A stretch of DNA of 64,000 nt, taken from assembly GCF_954871325.1 (NCBI RefSeq), contig NC_088775.1, positions 17,151,561 to 17,215,560 of the forward strand, read 5' to 3'. Both the position numbers and the translations under genes were made by a program. The notes under the pieces are model-generated. The model made no database searches. It was given only the letters and a program-made list of their open reading frames with translations, and was not told the DNA's origin. This stretch comes from Gordionus sp. m RMFG-2023 (lineage: Eukaryota; Nematomorpha; Gordioida; Chordodea; Parachordodidae). This document shows positions 49,001-59,473 of the stretch, in pieces; the stretch's first letter is position 1; each line of letters begins with the position of its first letter.

Positions 49001-52000
49001 AGGTTTTTGGGACTTATTAAAATCTATGCATGTGCAATATGAATTAATAAAATGTTTTGCTACCCTAAAATTTAGGATATAAAGGTAAAATAAGGGGACA
49101 TAAAATAATAAATAAAAAAAATGATTGAAAAATAGGTCCAACCTAAAAAAATAAATAAATAAAAAGTTGCATGAATACCATATTTTTTGCTATCATTTTA
49201 TATTTTGACCTAGAATCCTTTTCTTCATCTCCATTACGGTCTGCTGACCCATCTATAAACCTAATCATCTTTTTCCCCTTGCTATCCATAACTTTATTCA
49301 TAATTTTTTTTTAAATAAAATGATATATTTTTTTTTAAACACCCAAAATATTATATTATATGATAATTTTTTATCTTAAGGATCTAAAACCCAAAACAAA
49401 TCATTTATAATATAGGCTATAAGCGATTTTTTTCTTCTTAAAAACCTTCAGGTTCATATGATTTATCTTCAGCTATTATCTCTTCATATTCCTCTTCATC
49501 CGAATCTAAAAAATAAAGTTTCATAATATACATATATAATTTTGATAAATACCACCTATATTATGTTTATTTATTAGGTCTGAAAAGGACCCATCCGATT
49601 CCAAACTTTATTGATTGAATCTTACTTTAAGAATAATTCGCGCTAAATTAATTGATGAAAGTAAGACAAATTTAAAATTTTCTAGGGCCTGGCAAGACTA
49701 AAAAAGATAATTATTTTAAAACTCGTAATTTTGATTTTACTGCTCATATAAAGGTAGAGGCCATACTGGAGCATTCTAAAGTGTGAGTATGGTAATAATT
49801 TAAAAAAAAATTAAGTTTACATTAATATTGAAATACCAAACTGATATATTATATCAGTCAATCCAACTTTGGATTGCATTCAACTCCTTCAATTAGATGA
49901 CATACGTGGCTGTCATGAATGGTTAGAATCAATTCTTAGTCGTAGTCTTGGTAATCTTTTATCAGGCGAATAATTGAGTTGCCATTGATTTATGTCTAGT
50001 GTGACATCGTGCAGCCATATGTTTGTAATGCAAATCAGTAGTTGATACAAAGGGTAGGCAGGGTCTACCCTTTGAATCAAGGGCGGCACTAGCACCACAT
50101 AGTAAACCATGATAAATCGAGGTTTAACAGCCGCCCACATTCTGAACTATCTTGAGCCAATATATTTATCGCACGTAGATGGCTTAAGACCTGAAGGTAT
50201 AACTACTATTATCTTAGGCCCTTGACCCCTCAAACATCAATGTCATTCGGCTAACACAAGAAGAAAACAAAAATGAACATACAAAATTTTTAACAACTTC
50301 CTATTTGTTCCAAGTGTCTGCCACAAATGGCCATTTTTCTCTATTAACCTATAAGTTTTTAAAAAATCTTGATACCAATTCGGCATTTTACAAACAAAGC
50401 CAATTTTTTTTGTAAAAAAATACAAGATAGGTTCTAAATCGCTAGGGAATTTGGATGATATTTCTTCCATTTTAGCGATTTTTATAAAATTTTCAATTTA
50501 AATACAAGTCTTTAGTCCCCTAGTATCTATTAATATTAATTTCAAATTTACTTTAAAAATTTTCTAGGAGATATAAGCCAGATTCCCAATTTTTAGCGAT
50601 TTTTGTTTTAGCGATTTAGAACGAAAACCAAAAATACTAATCGGAATTTTTAGATACAACTATGGTTCCTGTCCTGAGTTATCATGGGATTGTACAATTG
50701 GAAGGTAAGTTTATTTTTAAATTATACTTGTCATATAATGGAAATATTTTATTTTCTTCTTGTAGCAGTATCGATGTGATTCTCATTTTTTTAACTTTTA
50801 AAATATCTATTTTTAATATATTATCTTAATTATTTTTTTATAATTATAGCCTCCTAGGGGGAGAAGATTGTAATTATATTATTAATTTAACTTTAAAAAA
50901 AATTGACTATCTATATGTCTAACTATAAAATGTTATCAATAAAATGCGTTTGCATCATTTATTTAAAACGGACAACCGATAGTGTGGTGCCATGACCAAG
51001 CAAGTAAATTTTTTTTTATAATGTTTGCTTAAATATTGTGTTGCACCGTAGTGATTGAAAGTAGTAGTGAAAAAAATAGCGAAGTTGTGGAGATAGTTGT
51101 TATGCTGTGGCATAATAACTATTTTAATTATTAAAAGTGTGTTATAGTTTGACATTACAATAATATAATAAAAATGAAATATTTCCATTACGCACATAGT
51201 GACAAGTATAATTTAAAAATAAACTTTACTTCCAATTCCTGATGACTCAAGACATCTCCACCCCTACATAAGTCCGGAAGGCCCCAGTGAGAAGGTCATA
51301 TCGGTGATATTACTACATGAACAAATCCTTATATTCTTGTGGCTCTACCCCTACCTCCATATAATCGTCCTTGTCCATCCTGCTTTGAGGATGTCATCGA
51401 GCTCTCATCTATTCGTACATGGAATTGTGAGCAACATAATTTGCGTCATTTTAAGCTGTGCCACCTATCTTCGCCCTTCTCGAGTCTTAATTCATTTTTG
51501 AGCAACTCGATGCGGTGTCCCTGGTTGCTACAGGGTGCATCATCTTCGTATGTGGTTTCCTGTAGTTCCTTTCTGGAAACGCAATTATGAAATTGTATTT
51601 TATTTCAATAGTATCTTAATAGTAATTTAAAATTATAGTGTTTTATATATTATAAGAAATTTTTAATAAATGTATATTATATTAAAAAAATAAAAAGTAT
51701 AAGTAGTTTTAGGAATATATATTATTTTAAAATATGGGAATTATTACAACATTAGTAAGCAAATGATAAAAAATTTTATATGTAAAAGGCTATAAAAATA
51801 TTAAAATTTTTGGAAACGATATTTTTTTAGCTCAATTCTTTTGGCTTGTTATCTTAACATACACACTAGAACGCTTTGGTATGGCTAGCCTATATAACAT
51901 ATTAATTTAATTATCCTAAATTTAAAAAATCATGCGATGGCCAATACCTTTAAATCACTCTTTAGAGACCTGGGCTTGGCAGTGAAATGGATGCATATGA

Positions 52001-55000
52001 TAATCCTGAGCTATCCATGCTAAGCAGTAAAATGATGAATTTTAGAAACTCATGCCAACCTTGTAAATGGGTGGCAGGTCTAGAAATAATTAACTAGTTT
52101 AAAAGCATACCCCTTATGACCGTATTTTTGTTATTCTGCTTGTCGGAATCGTCAGAGCTTGGACTTCTAGATCTGTCAGATCTACTATGACTCCTTGGAG
52201 AGCGTGATCTCCTATCCCTCTTTCTTCTTCCCTTTTCCTTCTCTCTTAATTAGGAAATTATTTATAAGAGACTTCTTAAAATAATAATTTAAGGATAAAA
52301 AGTCTGAGGAAAAATAATTGGTAGAGGGCAAATATGTAAGTAGAAATTGGTGTCAGATCCATATGAAAAATCAGCTAAATTATAGAATTCATGCGTATCC
52401 AATAATTTCTATTATTATATCCCTAATATAAATATTTGGTCTTATAATCTCTTTATTCCTATGACTTAAAATTAGTCACTTATATATTAGGCATAATAAG
52501 TCTAAGGTTTTGTGTAGTTGTATTTACGATTATTTAACGAATATTAGATGTTTATTCTATATAGATGAATGCACAAATGCCTTTATTTTTTCATGCCAAT
52601 AATACTCTACTGCATGGTTTAAACAAGGGAAATATCGGCTCAAATAAAAATAACGGTTCAAGGTTCAGTTCGTTAAAAAACAAAATTATTCTACTGTAAT
52701 TTTATGACAAATTGACCAGTGATTCGGACTACCATTTAAAAAAATGAATGAACTTGGCATGATAGTTATTAATGTCGTAAATGTTAATATGATCAAAATT
52801 TTAGAGCATAGCTCAACCAGATCCAAAGATATACGCCTTCAAAGTCGAAAATCGCGTAATGCGTGATTTCATTAAATTTTGTTTTTTTAAAAAATATTTA
52901 AGATAGAGTAACAAATTATATATCATTTTATAGCCCTTAAAATATTACAATGGAAAATATCAAAAAAAAATTAAAAAATTCCGAGTGTTTTCTCCGGTAA
53001 AAAGAAAAAATTAACATTGTTAGGAAGAGATTTTTTGGGGTGTTGATATTCTCTAAAAATGCTTATTACCTTTATATTAAACTATTTCAATAAAAAATCT
53101 CGATGCTTATTTTAAAAGTATCGTAATATATAGATTGTAAAAAAGAATATTTAAAAGTTCGTAATATAGATTGTAGAAAGAATATACACTTCAAATCAAG
53201 TTTTTATTAACTTTATAAATCATCAAAAATTGAAACATCCAATAATCATAATATAGTAAAAAATTATCATATTTTTTCCGTAATTTATTAATTTATAAAA
53301 GAATCTTTTTAAAAAATTTCAAAACTTTAATGATCCAAATATATCGAAAAATATATATTATATAATCATCATTTTTTCCTTTTCATATAATAATAATAAT
53401 TCCAAATACATCTGATTGACGTTTAACAAAATTAAATGTGAATACATGCTTTTAATGCATAACATACTAGGACACTTATTTTCGTATTTTTACAAATAAA
53501 AAAGATAGTATAGATGGCGTTATATTTGAAAATTATTATAATATATATTCAATAAAAATTTGTATTGTTATTAAAAAATGGATTGAGTATAAACAATATA
53601 ATGTCCCGAGGCAATATGTAAGCAAGCAGATACGAATATGATTATTAAGACGCTATATTTTATAATTTTATAACTATTATAAAAAAATACCACTTGTTTT
53701 AATCTTATCCCATTTTGCGCCTGATAGAATTTCCTGAAGCGATAATTTGATGCGCTTTGTCACTGTTATGGGATATACTATCATTACAGTATTGTGCAAA
53801 TTGGATGGAAAACATTTCCTTATGATTTAATTTATTTGCAAATAAAGTTATTTGAGTTGCAAAAAATTGTTACAATAACATTTATATATTCTTGTCAATT
53901 TTTACAAGTTAAATAATTTTATTTACAAACAAATTAAAAAATACGGAAATGTTTTCTATTAAATCTGAACAACAATGTATTCGATTAATGGACAACCATC
54001 TCTTTTCTTTATTGTGGGTAAAAGAAGTATGATGATGGTCCATAGGAATGTAAAAAATAAATATATATATATTTCAATTTTGTGGCTAACCACCTGAGTC
54101 TTTTATTTAGGACCATGGTTTGGGCAGGTCTTTTTTCTAAATATTTATGACAATTTGGTGGTTAACCACATTATTAAAAAAATGAAATTGTTGAGGAGAT
54201 GTATATTTCTTTTTTTCCCAAGGACCACCACATCCTTCTTTTACCCCCACAAGTGATATCAAATAACGATAATAAATCCACAACAGCAACAGGATATATC
54301 TACAATGGCATCAGGAATTTCTATTAATAAGAACAGCTATCGAGATATTTTATTAAATAGTTTAACATAAAGGTAATAAAATTTTTTAGAGAATATCAAC
54401 ACCCAAAAAAATCGCTTCTCAACAATGTTATTTTTTTATTTTTACCGAAAATAAGAAAGCACTTGAAATTTTTACCATATTTCCAATGTAAATTTTAAGG
54501 GCTATAAAATATCCTTTCTTTCTTTCTTTTCTTTCTTTCTTAAGTATTTTTTATAAATAAAAGATTTAATGAAATCAGACATTGCGCAATTTTCGACTTT
54601 GAAGGCGTATATCTTTGAATCTAGTTGAGCTATCTCTCTAAAATTTTGAGTTTACTACAAAATATAACACAGATAACTATCATGCCTAGCGTTCTTTTAA
54701 AGACGTCGGAATTTCGTTTTTGGTCGATTTAACGTAAAATGACTTCTCATGATAGTATTATTTACATTTTCAAGGTTAAATCTTGAACAGTATATTATAT
54801 TTTTCGGTGTTTAAATAATATTTTAAAATAGGTTTTGAGTTTTAGCTTAATTATGAACGGAATGGTAATGCGAAATTGATGGGTAACAGCACAAGTAAAA
54901 TTTCTGTGGAACCTGCAACTGGGGACTTACAGTTGGTGGGCAAAGAAGTATCTGTAGAGATAGGAGCCCATCAACCAACAAACAATGACGTATTATCAGA

Positions 55001-58000
55001 ACTGAGGGTGGTCTAAGAAATCAGGCCAATGGAACGATATCCAGGAGGGATAATGTGCTTTGGGAATGGGACCCAGGACCAATTTAAATTGAGGCGAAAA
55101 AATATGGAAAGTAAATATTGGAACAGGACAAAGAGTAACAAATAAAATGAGCAGGGAAAGCGATCATTGTCACGCATAATTCGGCAGAAGTTGACGGATC
55201 GGAACTATCCCAACAGGGGCCAAGGGATGATAAGTTAGATCTGCGGGTGATCTCATATGATTTAATAGAATTTTTTAGGGAAGGATTGTTAAATATATTA
55301 ATTAGTTAATTGTATGCATAATATTAAATTATAAATGAAGGAAAAGAGTAGAATAGAGAAAGAATTTACATGGGAGGGGATCTCATGAGAGATGACCGAA
55401 ATTTTACATTTATTCATATATTTTTTTAAGATTATTTTTTGAGATTAAATCTTAAATAGGATTGGAGTTTTCAATCATATTTGTGTTTAACTTTAATGAA
55501 ATTATATTTTAAAAAGGTTTTGAGTTTTTGATTTGTTATATTTTTCTAAAATTAAATATTATTTTTGCTAATTATTTTTTTTAAAATTATTATTTATTTT
55601 TAAGTTATTCAAATTCAATATTCAAAATATTACATGATGATTTAAACAGGTTATGAAAGTTAGAGGGGTAATTCAATTCTAGAGAATGTGGGTTGATTTT
55701 TTTGGGGGTATTGGGGTTTTATGTTAAATAAGTAGAGTATTTTTTTGTGGTAAAATAAAGAGTATAAAAGAAAAAAAATAATTAAGTTATAATATAATTT
55801 CAGAAATATTTATTGCAATTTTTTTCATAAATTCTTAACTTATATAAAATTATTATATGAAAATAGTTTGAAATTAATAAAAATAATTTAATCCTGATAA
55901 TTTGTCAACGGTAAAAATTACATCTAGCATAAAAATAATTAATGACCAAATAAATAATAATTTTAATATTTATTTTGATTGGAATTAGTCTTTTTTTTAA
56001 AGAAAGTAGCCAATATAGTTGGGTAATTACTATATTTTTAGCTGTTTAAGCCAATTTTTAGTCGTCTAAACCAAGTTTTTAGGCGAAAATTATCACTTTG
56101 ACCGGGGTTTTTCTAAACTCAATTTGAAAGAAACTAATATAAATTAAAACGACATAATGTTAACGGATTTTCTCCAACAGGCGCCTGAAGATTAAGCCGA
56201 ATTAGCAGACATTTAGCCATTACTAAACTATAGTGGTCAGTCAGCCAGAAGATAATTTTTTTTAAGAAAAGTAACAGAAATTTAAAATAAATAAATAAAT
56301 ATCAGGCACAAGAGAAACTTATCATTTTTACAATAAATTTAAAAAATAATCTATATATTTTGCAAGAAAATATAAAATAAATTTGGTGTAAAATTGAAGT
56401 AAAAAAAAATTATTCAATTTACTTTTTAGAGGTTTAAATAATTTGATATGAATAAAAATAACAAATAGTAGTCAATGTGAATTCTATATCAAATTGACGA
56501 AAATAATTTTTTGACCGACTATTTCGATTCCAATAAAAATTAGTATGAGAAATAAATGCGCTAGTTAGAACAAAGAAAAAATTTGAATCCGTGATAGATT
56601 TATTTCCCTTCACTGATATTATATAATCAGTCATTAATCAAAAACGAAATCAATTTATTAAATTTAAAAGATGGAAAATTATGGGAGGAAAAGCAAAAAT
56701 GGAAATTTGTGTTATACATGGTCATCTTATGTCCAGTTAAAAGTTTAAAACTAAATTTTTATAATTATTAGAACTTTCGATTTTTTTTCTATTGTTTATT
56801 AACTGAATATCTTAGTTTCTTCACTAATTTGAGTGTCAAACAAACATTTACAAAAATTAACGTATATAATATGTCAAAAAAATTAATGACACTATTTTTG
56901 TATCAAAGGTATTTTTAAAATGTTTTATAATAAATATATTTTAATAAAAAATTTTTTTATCAATCTACATGATATATAAATCGATTATTGTACATTTAAA
57001 TGTTATAAAAAGAAATAAAATAGCCTTTGGCTGTATTCAAATATAGCACCATCTTTAATTTTCCTAGATTTTGCCTCATATATTATAAAGGAATCATTAG
57101 GTAATCAGTCAATCAAAAATTGGAAATCCTAGTCATTATAAAAATTTAGTTTTAAACTTTCTACTGGACATTAGATAACTCTGCAAAACAAAAAATTTTA
57201 TATTTGTTTTTTTAAATAATTATTAGGGATGTACCGATATCACTTTTTGGAGGCCAATCCCTTATTGCTGATATTAAATTGATATCGACTGATTACCGAT
57301 CCGATATCATATCGGATTTTGTATTCTGTACACATACTTGTTTTAATTTTTGATGCATACATCTAGAGTTACAAAATGGTTCCATGTGAGTCGATTTTAA
57401 AAACATTAACTCACTATTTTATCCAAAAAATATAATGAGAGCCTGAAGATTTTTCTGATGGCACAAAAGTTTGGACACCTATTAGCGAAATCTCGAGGGT
57501 TAGGCAAAAATTGAGTTTGGCATTTTTAAAAATCGGTTCAAGAGATTTTCATTACATGTACTCATCTTATACACTTTTTAATAGTACAGCATCTATAATT
57601 AATGATACCATAACATAAGTCATTTAAATATTTATAATGATCAGTTATAGCTTATATTCATTCATGAAACTAAAAGTATATAAAATAAAATCACTTATTT
57701 AAATAATAACATTAATCTAATAATACAAATAGAATATCAATTGAAATAAAAAAAATTTTTAATTAAAATGTCATTTTATCAGATCGGATTGGAAAATTTT
57801 ATAATATTGGGTGATAACCGATATTTTCAAAAATATGAAACATCGGCCCGATCCAATAAAAAATATCGGTATATCCTTAATAATTATTAATCTTTACTTA
57901 ATCATATTGTTGTTAAACAGCTAAATTTTTTAAAATGTAACCTAATATTTTAGGCAAAAATATTATGCAAGTCTCAAGATTTTTTTAATAGTGTCCAAAC

Positions 58001-59473
58001 AAGCTTGCATAATATTTTTTAGCTAAAATATTGGGTTAGTCGTTTTTAAAAATCAAGCTGTTTAACAACACTAGTCATATATTTATATATATCATCCAAC
58101 TAGTATTCTTTATATATTTACTGAAAAACTATATAAAAGCATAAAACAATAAAATTTATTTTTCAATTCAAAATATTCTTAAAGAATAAATGGGGAATAA
58201 AATTTATTAATTATGAATTATTTTCAAAAATATATTTATATAGAATCTATATGTACCTATTCCTTCTCTTCCTACTTAAGCTCCCTGAACTAGACCTTGA
58301 GTGTGATCTGGATCTAGAAAAACTTTTAGCCCTTTCCCTATTTCTATGTTTCTGTTCAAAGTTTCTACGATCTTCCCTCTTATCATCTCTAATTGGACTC
58401 AGTGGTGGAGGCATGTATATTGGTGGCCCAGGAATAACTTTTGTCACACTTATGAAATACAATTGTATAATAATTAATAAATTATTAAACTATATATATA
58501 CCCATAATCTGAGGGTTGTTTAAGAATCCCTTTTAATGGATGTTGATTTTCTATACTTAATTTCACACCATCTAGACTATTGTTAACTTTATAAACATGT
58601 AAATCAATATAATAATTCCCATTATATTTATATTCAGCTTACAAGTATTAAAGGGATGTTGTTGATTAGTCATTAAACCAGACATTCCAGGCAATGGAAT
58701 ATTATTAAAAAAAGGTGAACCTGCCATAAATAAGGCATTTGTCATCATATAATTGTTTTGGAAAAACAAAGGATTTATAGATGAATCACCTAGTAGTAAA
58801 TCTGTATTTTGAGGCAATGGAATACTGTCCAGGTTAACATTTTTTGCATTTTTAACACTTTCATAATAATTAATCTTTTCTTGTCTTCTTATATCATATT
58901 CTCGTTTTATTCTTTGTAAATTTAATTTATTAATAAATTATTTTAAAACATAAATACCTCTTAATTTCATTAAAATATGTTGGATCATCTTTTTCCTAAT
59001 TTATATGTGTATATATATAGTATAAAAATTGTAATTACATATAATGCCACAACTCTAGCAAACATTGTGTTTAATTTCTTTCTCTTATCCTGAAGAACAG
59101 CCTCTCTAAATATTGGAGTTTTTTCTGTATTATATTCTAATTTATAAAAATTATAGTGATAATGCAGATTAAAATATATTAAAATACCCATTTCATCCAA
59201 GGCTTCCATCTCATAAATTATTTGTTTAGGGTCCTGACTTTTTAATACAGCTAGCCTTATTAACTGTCTTTGTTTTTTATTCTATTAAATAATTTAATTA
59301 TATATCAATATAAGCAATTTATTATTAAAAGTAACCTTTTTAAGCTCCTTTTTTCTTGCCATTTTTCCTAGATATTAGAAATATTATAATAATTAAATAT
59401 AGATATTACTGGCTTGATCTGTGGGATTCATATACTTCCCACTCTTGGTTGTATTCAATGGTCTTCTACCCAT
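39897..59473 (-). CDS. WBP11: WBP11-like spliceosome factor (16-exon gene)
   Basis: Exons, 5' to 3' on the minus strand: 59473-59410, 59367-59336, 59281-59188, 59136-59039, 58995-58958, 58911-58643, 58571-58502, 58448-58257, 52244-52111, 49505-49446, 49291-49179, 47189-47077, 42976-42924, 42551-42274, 40642-40486 and 40036-39897. All junctions are GT-AG, phases agree and the sum is 1905 nt, 634 residues (human WBP11 is 641). The N-terminus MGRRPLNTTKSGKYMNPTDQ and the C-terminus KDDAYSAFMKEMEDLI match the family at both ends. WBP11 is a nuclear pre-mRNA splicing factor that binds the WW domain of PQBP1 through proline-rich segments. Those segments are visible (APPPPPSLSTG, PPLPPMPKG). An RS-rich part at about 275-330 is unusual. 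Confidence 0.93.
40037..40485 (-). other. WBP11 intron 15
   Basis: AT-rich, nothing recognised. Confidence 0.5.
40486..40642 (-). CDS. WBP11: WBP11 exon 15: AKPQ ... FLPTSLRIKR
   Basis: Encodes AKPQLRSLTEESLKFLPTSL and RIKRN. This is the conserved AKPQ...ITRFVPTALRVRRE block of WBP11. Phase 0 in, 1 out, weak donor GTTTAT. Confidence 0.88.
40643..42273 (-). other. WBP11 intron 14 with MITEs
   Basis: Holds a MITE at 41110-41320. Also has degenerate GATCGGAT / GATATCGAT segments at 41375-41480 and 41815-41860 that recall the hAT MITE at 57224. A possible second TGTTGTTAAACGGCT relative lies at 41870-42060. Confidence 0.5.
41110..41320. mobile_element. MITE of the TGTTG(T/C)TAAACGG family
   Basis: Begins GTGTTGCTAAACGG with AAAAACGATTAACTCAAAAT inside. 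It ends with the inverse, AATCGACTAAATGG...TTTAACAACACT. No coding capacity. Confidence 0.6.
42274..42551 (-). CDS. WBP11: WBP11 exon 14: proline-rich WW-ligand region
   Basis: Encodes EPLAAPPPPPSLSTG and DDDVPPLPPMPKGLANL, then a Ser/Asn-rich tail ending IVIE. These proline runs are the likely WW-domain ligands. Acceptor TTCAG, donor GTAAAA, phase 1 in and 0 out. Confidence 0.85.
42924..42976 (-). CDS. WBP11: WBP11 exon 13: MIPPSMMQMSNPYRPPI
   Basis: Fifty-three nucleotides after acceptor AACCAG, donor GTAAAT. Phases 2 in and 1 out join exons 12 and 14. Met/Pro-rich, part of the proline-rich half of the protein. Confidence 0.75.
43065..45855 (+). mobile_element. Apparently intact piggyBac transposon
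   Basis: TTAA duplications at 43061-43064 and 45856-45859 bracket inverted ends CCCGTTACTGGTTAACGG and, inverted, CCCATTAATGGTCAAGA. Subterminal inverted motifs with the palindrome GGTGCATATATGCACC lie at 43376-43391 and 45708-45723. One uninterrupted transposase frame fills the middle. 43480-43520 has a short G-rich patch. The element lies in WBP11 intron 12, in the opposite orientation to the gene. TTAA targeting and CCC ends are diagnostic of the superfamily. Confidence 0.92.
43873..45594 (+). CDS. piggyBac-type transposase
   Basis: 573 residues in one frame from ATG to TAA. An acidic N-terminal region (EEDFDENDL) precedes the catalytic core. The core has Asp248 in LSIDEQMIPYRG, Asp326 in YFDNFFTS, and Asp439/Asp442 in MGGVDLCD, at spacings like D268, D346 and D447/D450 of the moth enzyme. 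Just before the C-terminus is a Cys/His-rich domain (about 541-570; CRHC, CQTC, CFKDFH) that in relatives binds the transposon ends. The enzyme should excise and insert at TTAA without footprints. No stop or frameshift is seen, so it may be functional, but expression is unknown. Confidence 0.95.
   Translation: MKRFLTIEQALAQLFEEEPIEERDMVIIPPNPSAVSDEEDFDENDLTNVGVLPSDTAGELEIHNSVDDDLPEPYSTRSYSRISHNLKWRKTDAIYSSSPFNGEKEDVIKLENDLHGKSPSDIFCLIFDEDLYSLIVEQSNIYAKQMNRPNICITIQDIQRFIGILLFTGYHSLPQERMYWSNDSDISIPIIRDTMTQLQFRNLKYNIHLADNTKIDIHDRFYKVRPYINILNNKFQQFGILKHHLSIDEQMIPYRGRHSCKMFIKGKPIRFGYKSWILASSDGYVFSFDIYQGKSENKYEYGLGGNVIIKLLKALQKPNYHKIYFDNFFTSFKLLSYLKQMGYFATGTVRDNRIEHCPVESIKVVAKKERGYYDYRFKKLNEIFVVRWNDNSVVTVASTCHTISLLSNVSRYSKKISSKIKIPQPNMVTAYNKHMGGVDLCDNLISTYRIKIRGKKWWWPIFTNFIDVALVNSWKIWKFVNRDDKKSLLAFRREVTNYLLRTPVKIEKNSSTGHASQFALQCENPIDSSGHYLSKIIDGKRRRCRHCHTHSRYMCQTCQIALHIKCFKDFHNI
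45860..47076. other. WBP11 intron 12, part beyond piggyBac
   Basis: 46640-47040 contains GGGTCAAGG...CGACCCGAA on one side and CCCGACCCGG...CAGCCCGAACCCG on the other, an inverted-end non-autonomous element. Its inside (GAAACTAGACGC when inverted) recurs at 60780-60860. The rest is AT-rich. Confidence 0.45.
47077..47189 (-). CDS. WBP11: WBP11 exon 12: Asn/Met/Pro-rich segment
   Basis: Encodes NNTPPSKNENPMYNITNN and MYSQMNFPPYIPN. This low-complexity segment has no clear counterpart, but its phases (0 in, 2 out), GTACAT donor and GC lift over the intron support it. Confidence 0.65.
47190..49178 (-). other. WBP11 intron 11
   Basis: A GC-rich island at 47505-47580, inverted CAGTGGCGCCGTGAGCACC, looks like one end of a hAT-type element. 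48286-48474 is an open stretch with no recognisable domain. Nothing else. Confidence 0.4.
49179..49291 (-). CDS. WBP11: WBP11 exon 11: KKMIRFIDG segment
   Basis: Encodes SKGKKMIRFIDGSADRNGDE and RSKYKMIAKNM. RFIDG sits where vertebrate WBP11 has SVRFADMPGKS. The donor GTATTC gives the phase that exon 12 needs. An earlier possible donor would not. Confidence 0.75.
49446..49505 (-). CDS. WBP11: WBP11 exon 10: acidic segment
   Basis: Sixty nucleotides after acceptor TTTTTAG. Encodes DSDEEEYEEIIAEDKSYEPE, in the place of the acidic stretch of vertebrate WBP11. Phase 1 at both ends, joining exons 9 and 11 exactly. Confidence 0.8.
49506..52110 (-). other. WBP11 intron 9
   Basis: GC-richer patches at 49900-50220 and 51245-51560 have short open frames on both strands but no recognisable domain. 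50670-50760 and 51150-51240 are inverted copies of each other (GTTTATTTTTAAATTATACT). This suggests a TIR element whose content I cannot identify. Confidence 0.4.
52111..52244 (-). CDS. WBP11: WBP11 exon 9: RS-rich segment
   Basis: Acceptor AATTAAG, donor GTATGC, phase 2 in and phase 1 out. Encodes RRKRDRRSRSPRSHSRSDRS and SRSPSSDDSD. It continues the Arg-Ser run begun in exon 8 across a 6-kb intron, so both exons contribute to one RS domain. Confidence 0.85.
52754..54687. mobile_element. 1.9-kb non-coding element with about 300-bp inverted ends
   Basis: 52754-53065 and 54387-54687 are inverted copies (GATATACGCCTTCAAAG, GGGCTATAAAAT and AATATCAACACCC in both orientations), with several small differences. 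The 1.3-kb middle is AT-rich and non-coding. The tips GGCATGATAGTTAT face outward, but no target duplication could be fixed. It lies in WBP11 intron 8. Confidence 0.65.
54850..55275 (+). other. Unrecognised GC-richer stretch
   Basis: A short open frame starts MGNSTSKISVEPATGDLQLV, and the surrounding 400 bases are less AT-rich than the intron. No domain is recognised; it may be a worn remnant of an element. Confidence 0.3.
55276..57215. other. WBP11 intron 8, featureless part
   Basis: AT-rich with no gene, repeat or element that I can recognise. A segment near 57085-57180 (GGAAATCC...AAAATTTAGTTTTAAACTTT) is an inverted partner of 56695-56765, hinting at another small inverted element. Confidence 0.35.
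57224..57879. mobile_element. hAT MITE with perfect 8-bp TSD
   Basis: The ends are TAGGGATGTACCGATAT and, inverted, TAAGGATATACCGATAT, flanked by direct 8-mers ATAATTAT (57216-57223 and 57880-57887). The TIR type and 8-bp duplication are hAT hallmarks. 656 bp, no coding frame; ATCGGATTG-like motifs lie near both ends. It lies in WBP11 intron 8. Confidence 0.85.
57907..58072. mobile_element. MITE of the TGTTGTTAAACGGCT family
   Basis: About 165 bp. The left end TTGTTGTTAAACAGCT and the right end AGCTGTTTAACAACACT are inverses, and CTAATATTTTAGGCAAAAAT is matched near the other end. Nearly the whole element can fold on itself. Confidence 0.7.
58257..59473 (-). CDS. WBP11: WBP11 exons 1-8 (compact 5' cluster)
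   Basis: Eight exons are separated by introns of 42, 54, 51, 43, 46, 71 and 53 nt. They encode ARKMARKKELKKNKKQRQL, VLKSQDPKQIIYEMEALDEM, LQDKRKKLNTMFARVVALY, VKNAKNVNLDSIPLPQ, PLPGMSG and LKGILKQPSDYG. These correspond in order to the conserved N-terminal half of WBP11 (KDPKQIIRDMEKLDEMEF, LKDKRKKLRETFERILRLYE, DAVKNAQHVEVESIPLP, ILKKTSAYG). Exon 8 then runs into RSRSHSRSSSGSLSRKRRNR. Confidence 0.93.

Noticed and set aside
51304-51590. Cys/His-containing frame that could look like a zinc finger
   Set aside because: Cys and His spacing fits no known finger, both strands are equally open, and the patch borders inverted repeats.
58251-58523. Plus-strand 90-residue frame
   Set aside because: Exact antisense of WBP11 exon 8, whose Arg-Ser codons read as Leu-rich on the other strand.
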